A stretch of 5,249 nucleotides of DNA from the NCBI GenBank assembly GCA_020439725.1, contig JAGQSE010000412.1:1-5249 (forward strand). Reading direction: 5' to 3'. The DNA comes from Acidobacteriota bacterium. GTDB lineage: Bacteria; Acidobacteriota; Thermoanaerobaculia; Multivoradales; JAHZIX01. The notes under the pieces are model-generated. The model searched no databases, was not told the DNA's origin, and worked only from the letters and a program-made list of their open reading frames with translations. Positions 1-4,470 of the stretch are shown here, piece after piece. Both the position numbers and the translations under genes were made by a program. Numbering within the stretch: the first letter of the stretch is position 1; each line of letters starts with the position of its first letter.

Positions 1-2
1 TG

Positions 3-569
3 CTCGAGCTCCACTGCGCCCACGGCTACCTGCTGGCGAGCTTCATCTCGCCGCTGACCAACCGGCGCACCGACGAGTATGGCGGCAGCCTCGACAACCG
101 GCTGCGCTATCCCCTCGAGATCCTCGATGCGGTGCGCGCCGCCTGGCCCGCCGAGCGTCCGCTCTTCGTCCGCATCTCGGCGGTCGATTGGGCTCCGGGG
201 GGCATGGAGCCGGCCGATGCGGTGGAGGTGGCGAAGCGGCTCCGCGAGCACGGTTGCGACCTGGTGGACGTCTCCGCCGGGCAGACGGTGCCCTACGCCA
301 AGCCGGTCTATGGCCGTCTCTTCCAGACCCCGTTCTCCGATCGCATCCGCCACGAGGCCGGGATCGCGACCATGGCGGTGGGCAACATCTCGTCCTACAC
401 CGACGTCAACACGATCCTCGCCGCCGGCCGCGCGGACCTGTGCGCGCTGGCACGGATGCACTTGTGGGATCCCTACTGGACGCGCCACGCCGCCCACGCC
501 CTCGGCTGGCCGCTGCCCTGGCCCGATCCCTACTCGGTGCTCGACGGCTACACCCCACGTTTCGAATAG
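3..569 (+). CDS. Old Yellow Enzyme-family FMN oxidoreductase, C-terminal part (salicylyl-CoA 5-hydroxylase / 2-aminobenzoyl-CoA monooxygenase-reductase type)
   Basis: The gene enters from the left edge and ends at TAG 567-569, leaving 188 C-terminal residues of a TIM-barrel flavin oxidoreductase. Residues 4-35 carry the family signature: HCAHGYL, then ISPLTNRRTDEYGGSL and NRLR. VRIS follows at about 57-60, then an SAGQ segment near 93-96, GNIS near 121-124, and GRADLCALAR near 137-146, which in this family helps bind the FMN phosphate. The protein is expected to be cytosolic and NAD(P)H-dependent. The wording of these motifs, and a tail with WPDPY, resembles the reductase domain of bifunctional proteins that hydroxylate and reduce salicylyl-CoA or 2-aminobenzoyl-CoA; the N-terminal FAD monooxygenase half would lie upstream and is not visible. 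It could instead be a stand-alone enoate reductase. The family assignment is firm; the substrate is inferred from memory of homologues and from the downstream CoA-pathway genes. Confidence 0.88.
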   Translation, partial: LELHCAHGYLLASFISPLTNRRTDEYGGSLDNRLRYPLEILDAVRAAWPAERPLFVRISAVDWAPGGMEPADAVEVAKRLREHGCDLVDVSAGQTVPYAKPVYGRLFQTPFSDRIRHEAGIATMAVGNISSYTDVNTILAAGRADLCALARMHLWDPYWTRHAAHALGWPLPWPDPYSVLDGYTPRFE

Positions 570-577
570 TCAGGAGC

Positions 578-581
578 GGAG
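578..581 (+). promoter_or_regulatory. Ribosome binding site of the DinB-like gene
   Basis: GGAG lies 7 bases before the ATG at 589, inside a purine-rich stretch that also contains AGGAG at 572-576. The frame is open far upstream to position 79, but that part overlaps the flavoprotein gene in another frame. This site therefore fixes the start at 589. Confidence 0.6.
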
Positions 582-588
582 ACGGATC

Positions 589-1074
589 ATGACCCTCGGC
601 CCCATCGACAGCTTGCTGGTATCCATTGACCAGGCCTTCGATCACGGCTCGTGGCACGGACCCAACCTGGCGGGATCGCTGCGCGGCGTGCGCGCGCGGG
701 CGGCCGCGTGGCGGCCGGCCCCGGGACGCAACTCGATCTGGCTCCTGACGGTCCACTCCGCCTACTGGAAGTACCGGATCCACCGCCTGCTCACCGACGC
801 ACCTCCGCGCGCCTTCGAGAAGGCGGGCTCGAACTTCTTTCCCGCGCCCGAACCCGAGAATGCCACCGAGGATGTCTGGGCCGAGGACCGGGCGCTCCTC
901 GGCGTCTGGCACCGGCGACTCCGCGGGGTGGTGGCCGCCTTCGATCCGGCGCGTCTCGACCAGCCCTCCGGCCGCAGCGGGCGCAGCTACCGCGACCTGA
1001 TTCTCGGCGGCGCGGCCCACGACCTCTACCACGCCGGACAGATCCAGCTCCTGAAGCGTCTCCAGGACGGCTGA
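589..1074 (+). CDS. DinB/YfiT-superfamily putative metal-dependent protein
   Basis: This is a complete protein of 161 residues, the usual size for the family, predicted to be a four-helix bundle. The sequence runs from SWHGPNLAGSLRGV (21-34) through NSIWLLTVHSAYWKYRI (48-64) to a C-terminal HDLYHAGQIQLLK motif (144-156). His56, His144 and His148 match the three-histidine metal site of DinB/YfiT proteins. No signal peptide or membrane segment is seen, so it is probably cytosolic. It follows the flavoprotein gene by 19 bases on the same strand, so the two are probably co-transcribed. The superfamily includes thiol-dependent enzymes (mycothiol-dependent maleylpyruvate isomerase, bacillithiol transferases) and putative hydrolases such as YfiT. 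Most members have no known reaction, including DNA-damage-induced DinB of Bacillus, which is unrelated to DNA polymerase IV. A catalytic role in aromatic degradation is possible but is inferred from position only. Confidence 0.88.
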   Translation: MTLGPIDSLLVSIDQAFDHGSWHGPNLAGSLRGVRARAAAWRPAPGRNSIWLLTVHSAYWKYRIHRLLTDAPPRAFEKAGSNFFPAPEPENATEDVWAEDRALLGVWHRRLRGVVAAFDPARLDQPSGRSGRSYRDLILGGAAHDLYHAGQIQLLKRLQDG

Positions 1075-1077
1075 GGA

Positions 1078-1111
1078 GATCCTCGCCGTAGCGCGCGGTC
1101 GAGGTAGGATC
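1078..1111 (+). other. Imperfect inverted repeat after the DinB-like gene
   Basis: GATCCTCG (1078-1085) can pair with CGAGGTAGGATC (1100-1111), using either GATCC with GGATC or CCTCG with CGAGG and leaving a small bulge. It starts 4 bases after the stop codon of the DinB-like gene. No T-rich tract follows, so it is not a classical intrinsic terminator. It may stabilise the 3' end of the upstream mRNA, act as an operator, or be chance in GC-rich DNA. Confidence 0.35.
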
Positions 1112-1114
1112 CGA

Positions 1115-1139
1115 CCGCCCCGCCTCTTCTCCGGGGCGG
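1115..1139 (+). promoter_or_regulatory. Perfect 8-bp hairpin overlapping the ribosome binding site of the PaaH-like gene
   Basis: CCGCCCCG (1115-1122) and CGGGGCGG (1132-1139) are perfectly complementary around a pyrimidine-rich 9-base loop (1123-1131). The right arm ends inside the purine-rich GGAGGA (1138-1143), which lies 5 bases before the ATG at 1149. The stem is nearly all G and C, so it should be stable in RNA and could partly hide the ribosome binding site. No T tract follows, which argues against termination. Binding of a protein repressor to the DNA palindrome is an alternative. Function is inferred; the repeat itself is directly visible. Confidence 0.4.
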
Positions 1140-1148
1140 AGGAACGGC

Positions 1149-2336
1149 ATGAACGAGGTCTCGACCAAGGCGAAGATCGGCATCGTCGGCAGTGGCACCA
1201 TGGGGCGAGGCATCGCCCAGGTCGCGGCCACGGCGGGTCACCCGGTGGTGCTCTTCGACGTGGCCGCGGAGGCCCGGGAGGCGGCGCGGGCGGACCTCCA
1301 GCGAGTCCACCGCCGACTGGTCGACAAAGGGCGGCTGAGCGGGGCCGAGGCCGAGGCGATCCTCGAACGCATCGCCCTGGCGGAAGACCCACGAGCCTTC
1401 GCCGGTGCCGAGGTGGTGATCGAGGCGGTGGTCGAGGACCTCGCGGTCAAGCGCAGCGTCTTCGCGCTGCTCGAGGAGCACGCCGGCGACCAGGCGATCC
1501 TCGCCACCAACACCTCCTCGCTGCCGGTCACTGCCATCGCCGCCGGTTGCCGGCAGCCCGAGCGCGTCGCCGGCGCCCACTTCTTCAACCCCGCCGCGCT
1601 GATGCCGCTGGTGGAAGTCGTCCCGGGCCTGGCAACGGATCCTAGGATCGTCGCGACCCTCCACGAGCTGATCCGCCGCTGGGGCAAGACCCCGGTGACC
1701 GCCGGCGACACACCGGGGTTCATCGTCAACCGGGTCGCCCGCCCGTATTACGGTGAATCACTGCGGCTCCTCGACGAAGGCGTCGCCCCCATCGGGGCCA
1801 TCGACCAGGCGCTCCGCGATCTCGGTGGCTTCCCCATGGGCCCCTTCGAGCTCATGGACTTGGTAGGGCTGGACGTAAGCCTGGCGGTCACCGAGACGAT
1901 CTTCCGCGAGACCGGGTACGACCCGCGCTACCGGCCGAGCCTGACGCAGCGGCGGCTGGTGCAGGCGGGGCGGCTCGGGCGGAAGACCGGCCGCGGCTTC
2001 TACGACTATTCGAGCGGCGAGGGCCCGGCGAGCCCCTCTCCGCCCGTCGCACCGGGGGTCGCGAAGACCGTCTTCGACCGGGTGCTGGCGATGCTGATCA
2101 ACGAGGCCGCCGAGGCGGTGCTGTTCCGCGTCGCCTCCCCCGAGGATCTCGATCTGGCCATGACGCTGGGCGTCCGCTATCCCAAGGGTCTTCTCGCGTG
2201 GTGCGACGAGCTCGGTGCCGAGACGGTCCTCGGCCGCCTCGAGGCGCTCCACGACGAGTACGGCGAGGATCGCTACCGGCCGAGCGCGCTGCTCCGGCGC
2301 ATGGCCAGAACCAACGGGAGATTCTTTTCCGTCTGA
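1149..2336 (+). CDS. paaH: 3-hydroxyacyl-CoA dehydrogenase, PaaH type
   Basis: This cytosolic enzyme should oxidise an L-3-hydroxyacyl-CoA to the 3-oxoacyl-CoA with NAD+; PaaH proteins do this with 3-hydroxyadipyl-CoA in phenylacetate degradation. Residues 9-37 form the Rossmann entry, with GSGTMG at 14-19 and Asp37 at the end of the second strand, as expected for NAD. The catalytic region shows NTSS (121-124), His144 in AGAHFFNP, Glu156 and Asn194 in GFIVNR. A first C-terminal dimerisation domain spans about 190-286, ending GRKTGRGFYDY. A proline-rich linker (about 291-303) leads to a second such domain (308-395) with AMLINEAAEAV and RYPKGLLAW. The closing part (YGEDRYRPSALLRR) closely resembles E. 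coli PaaH. At 395 residues it is about 80 shorter than PaaH, the missing part being the stretch between the two C-terminal domains. The ATG has GGAGGA 5 bases upstream. It lies 74 bases after the DinB-like gene on the same strand. The exact acyl substrate is inferred. Confidence 0.93.
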   Translation: MNEVSTKAKIGIVGSGTMGRGIAQVAATAGHPVVLFDVAAEAREAARADLQRVHRRLVDKGRLSGAEAEAILERIALAEDPRAFAGAEVVIEAVVEDLAVKRSVFALLEEHAGDQAILATNTSSLPVTAIAAGCRQPERVAGAHFFNPAALMPLVEVVPGLATDPRIVATLHELIRRWGKTPVTAGDTPGFIVNRVARPYYGESLRLLDEGVAPIGAIDQALRDLGGFPMGPFELMDLVGLDVSLAVTETIFRETGYDPRYRPSLTQRRLVQAGRLGRKTGRGFYDYSSGEGPASPSPPVAPGVAKTVFDRVLAMLINEAAEAVLFRVASPEDLDLAMTLGVRYPKGLLAWCDELGAETVLGRLEALHDEYGEDRYRPSALLRRMARTNGRFFSV

Positions 2337-2362
2337 CGAAGAACCCGCGCCGCCCCGACCGA

Positions 2363-4138
2363 TCAACGGTGGCCGTACCCGGGGGCGTTGACCACCAGCC
2401 AGCGGTCGAGAACCAGAAGGGCCCAGATCTGGTCGTTGGTCAGGTCGAGGAGTCGCCGGGTACCCACCACGCCACTGTCGTAGAGGCGTTCGCGCGCCTC
2501 CTTCCAGAGACCTCGGTGCCGGCGGACCCGGCGCCGGATCCCGAGATTGAAGCCGCTCTTGGGACGATCGAGATAGCCGGCAGGCAGCCGCTGCTCGATC
2601 TGGCGGCGCAACAGGCGCTTGCTCCGATCCTCGAGAGGATCGCGGTGCATGGCCGCTTCGACGGTGACCGCGAGCTCGACCAGCCGATGATCGAGCAACG
2701 GCGGTCGGACCTCGAGGGACCAGGCCATCGAAGCCCGGTCCACCTTGGTGAGGAGGTCATCGGGCAGATAGGTGTGAAAGTCGACGAATTGCACCCGCTG
2801 TTGGAGCGGCAGGTCCTCCCGCCAGAAGCGCCGGAGGTGCCAGAACAGGTCGTCGCCACCCGCTCGAGGACCGCCAAAGACCGGTCCGAGCAATGTACCT
2901 AGCTGGGCCGGCGAGAAGAGACCCACGAAGGCCGCGTAGCGCTCGAGCCCTTCGAGGGACCTTCGCTCGTTGGACCGCGCCGGCCGGGTGAGCCTGGGCA
3001 GCAGCCTGGCACCGATTCCGGCCAGCCGGCTTGGCGGGCAAGTCATCGCGCGGCCGTGCCAGCGGTAGCCGTAGAACAGCTCGTCCCCTCCCTCACCGGT
3101 CAGCACCACCTTCACCTCGCGGCTGACGGCACGGGCGAGCAGCCAGGCCGCGAGCCCAGCCGAGTCGCCGAAGGGCTCACCGAAGACCGACACCATCGTG
3201 TCGACGGCGGTGGGCAGGTCGACGGTGCTGCTCGACACCACCTGGTGCTCGAGTCCCAGGTGCCGGCAGAGCGCCGCGGCGTGATCCGATTCGTCGCGGT
3301 GCCGCTCCGGCTGGTGCAGGGTGAAGGCGCGGATCGACGGCGAGCTGAAACAGGCGATGGCCGCGGAATCGGTGCCACCGCTCAAGAACAGGCCCAGGGG
3401 CACATCGGCCACCGCGCTCGCCTCGATGGCGTGTCGCAGGCGTTCGTCGAGCTCCCCGCGCAGCCGCTCGTCGGAGATCGTTCGTGAGCCGGGCTCGAGG
3501 TTCCAGTAGCGCTGGATCGAGAAGCCTCCGGCCCGCCAGCGCAGGTAGTGCGCCGCCGGTAGCTTGAAGATCCCCTTCCACGGCGTCTTGGGCGTCGGAA
3601 CGTAGCCATAGACCAGGAAATCGCGCAGCGCGGACCAGTCGAGATCCGGCCGGCCGAGCTCGAGCAGAGGTGCCACCTCCGAAGCGAAGGCGATGCCATC
3701 GCCGAGCGGCCGATAGTAGAGGGGCTTGATGCCAAAGCGGTCGCGGGCCAGAAAGAGCTCTTGCGTGGCCTCGTCCCAGATGGCGAAGGCGAACATGCCC
3801 TCGAAGCGCGTCAGTGCCGTCTCGCCAAGGGCCCGGTAGGCCCGGAGCACCACCTCGGAATCACCGTGGGAGACGTAGTCCCCGGGAAACTCGCGCCGCA
3901 AGTCGCGAAAGTTGTAGACCTCGCCGTTGTAGACGAGGACCTGGCTGCCGATCTGCATCGGCTGATCCGCCGCCGGCGTCAGGTCGATGATGCTCAGACG
4001 GGTATGGCCCAGGTGCGCCTGCCCGGAGCGCCAGAACCCCGACGAGTCAGGGCCCCGATGCCGCAGCATCGAGGCCAGCTTCTCGATCATCGTCGGGTCC
4101 TTCTCCCCGACGCTCACCCACCCGACGATTCCGCACAC
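2363..4138 (-). CDS. asnB: Asparagine synthetase (glutamine-hydrolysing)
   Basis: This complete 591-residue cytosolic enzyme should make L-asparagine from aspartate, glutamine and ATP, releasing glutamate, AMP and pyrophosphate. The N-terminal class II glutamine amidotransferase domain (about 2-160) begins with Cys2, the nucleophile exposed once Met1 is removed. It also shows RHRGPD (26-31), Arg47, YNGEVYN (70-76) and GDSE (92-95). The synthetase domain (about 230-580) has the ATP pyrophosphatase loop SGGTDS (253-258), TGEGGDELF (347-355), DDLLTKVDRASM (460-471), RPPLLDHR (478-485) and RPKSGF (525-530). The start is GTG; only this start puts Cys at position 2, and AGGAGAGG lies 11 bases upstream. 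The gene converges on the PaaH-like gene with 26 bases between stop codons and diverges from the thiolase gene. Thr replaces the more common Val or Ile in SGGxDS. Similar proteins serve primary metabolism or surface-polysaccharide or peptide clusters; no such neighbours are visible, so the simple name is kept. Confidence 0.94.
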   Translation of the reverse strand: MCGIVGWVSVGEKDPTMIEKLASMLRHRGPDSSGFWRSGQAHLGHTRLSIIDLTPAADQPMQIGSQVLVYNGEVYNFRDLRREFPGDYVSHGDSEVVLRAYRALGETALTRFEGMFAFAIWDEATQELFLARDRFGIKPLYYRPLGDGIAFASEVAPLLELGRPDLDWSALRDFLVYGYVPTPKTPWKGIFKLPAAHYLRWRAGGFSIQRYWNLEPGSRTISDERLRGELDERLRHAIEASAVADVPLGLFLSGGTDSAAIACFSSPSIRAFTLHQPERHRDESDHAAALCRHLGLEHQVVSSSTVDLPTAVDTMVSVFGEPFGDSAGLAAWLLARAVSREVKVVLTGEGGDELFYGYRWHGRAMTCPPSRLAGIGARLLPRLTRPARSNERRSLEGLERYAAFVGLFSPAQLGTLLGPVFGGPRAGGDDLFWHLRRFWREDLPLQQRVQFVDFHTYLPDDLLTKVDRASMAWSLEVRPPLLDHRLVELAVTVEAAMHRDPLEDRSKRLLRRQIEQRLPAGYLDRPKSGFNLGIRRRVRRHRGLWKEARERLYDSGVVGTRRLLDLTNDQIWALLVLDRWLVVNAPGYGHR

Positions 4139-4149
4139 TTCTGAGGCAT

Positions 4150-4157
4150 CCTCTCCT
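4150..4157 (-). promoter_or_regulatory. Ribosome binding site of asnB
   Basis: On the minus strand this reads AGGAGAGG and ends 11 bases before the GTG start codon (4138-4136). The spacing is slightly long. No in-frame ATG, GTG or TTG occurs between this site and the GTG, which supports the GTG start and Cys2 as the amidotransferase nucleophile. Confidence 0.6.
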
Positions 4158-4163
4158 GGTCCG

Positions 4164-4183
4164 GCGGTCCGTCAGTGGACCGC
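4164..4183 (-). promoter_or_regulatory. Perfect 7-bp inverted repeat in the asnB leader
   Basis: GCGGTCC (4164-4170) and GGACCGC (4177-4183) are perfect complements around the 6-base spacer GTCAGT. The repeat lies 25 bases upstream of the asnB GTG. A further GGTCC at 4158-4162 directly abuts the ribosome binding site, so in the asnB transcript the 5' arm could pair with either of two copies. It could be a repressor operator or an RNA hairpin affecting translation; the sequence alone does not decide. Confidence 0.35.
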
Positions 4184-4459
4184 GGCCATATCCCGAACGG
4201 GGGCCGGCGACCCGTGCGGCCCGGTCCCGCTCTGCATACCACGCCTGTCTAAACCTTCCCTGAAGATCTCCGGAACCCGACGACTCCGGTGGGGGCGATA
4301 AGATGCCGACGTCAAACCACCGCCTCCGAGATGCGAAGATCCAAGTGCCGACGAGCCTGGGTGCGGTGGCGGGAACTGCGCGAGGCCAGGGAGCGCTCCG
4401 CGCCATCGTTGGTACGACGAAGAGCCCCGCACGGTTGCGGCGATCCCGGTCGAACATCG

Positions 4460-4465
4460 AAGGAG
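4460..4465 (+). promoter_or_regulatory. Ribosome binding site of the thiolase gene
   Basis: AAGGAG lies 5 bases before the TTG at 4471. It is the strongest Shine-Dalgarno match in the upstream region and decides the start in favour of TTG 4471. The competing in-frame ATG at 4303 has only a loose G-rich stretch before it. Confidence 0.7.
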
Positions 4466-4470
4466 AGATC

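Larger units (their letters stand above)
4139..4470. other. Divergent intergenic region between asnB and the thiolase gene
   Basis: These 332 bases separate two divergently oriented genes and should carry both promoters. No protein with recognisable similarity is found in any frame. On the plus strand the A/T-containing GATAAGAT (4297-4304) is the only weakly -10-like segment, and no good -35 element lies at the right distance. On the minus strand TTTAGACAG (4247-4255) has a -35-like TAGACA but no matching -10. CTCCGG is repeated at 4268-4273 and 4284-4289, a 16-base period that could be an activator site. CCACCGC (4317-4323) and GCGGTGG (4363-4369) form a 7-bp inverted repeat with a 39-base loop. 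The frame of the thiolase stays open back to an ATG at 4303, but codon third positions there are about 73% G or C, against about 94% in the first part of the thiolase. I therefore treat the region as noncoding. Confidence 0.6.

Noticed and set aside
79..588. Upstream extension of the DinB-like frame to position 79
   Set aside because: It overlaps the flavoprotein gene in another frame, has a low-complexity Ser/Arg/Pro-rich translation and no family similarity; the DinB match begins at 589 behind a ribosome binding site.
1115..1139. Intrinsic transcription terminator at the 8-bp hairpin
   Set aside because: No T tract follows the stem and the next bases are a ribosome binding site and start codon; a regulatory hairpin or operator is more plausible.
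406..1392. 328-codon open frame on the minus strand
   Set aside because: It is antisense to three recognised genes and its translation is Pro/Arg/Gly-rich with no motif, as expected of a GC-rich shadow frame.
1758..2366. 202-codon open frame on the minus strand
   Set aside because: It is antisense to the conserved C-terminal domains of the dehydrogenase and has no recognisable domain.
2198..2902. 234-codon open frame on the plus strand
   Set aside because: It lies over the end of the dehydrogenase and antisense to asnB; both have clear conserved motifs, this frame has none.
3056..3487. 143-codon open frame on the plus strand
   Set aside because: It is antisense to the ATP-loop region of asnB, with no motif or convincing ribosome binding site.
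4247..4255. Sigma-70 or sigma-54 promoter for asnB around TTTAGACAG
   Set aside because: The -35-like TAGACA has no -10 at proper spacing, and the GG-to-GC distance does not fit the sigma-54 pattern.
4047..4457. 136-codon minus-strand frame crossing the intergenic region
   Set aside because: It overlaps the asnB start out of frame and is Arg-rich with no similarity; asnB has its own ribosome binding site and Cys2.
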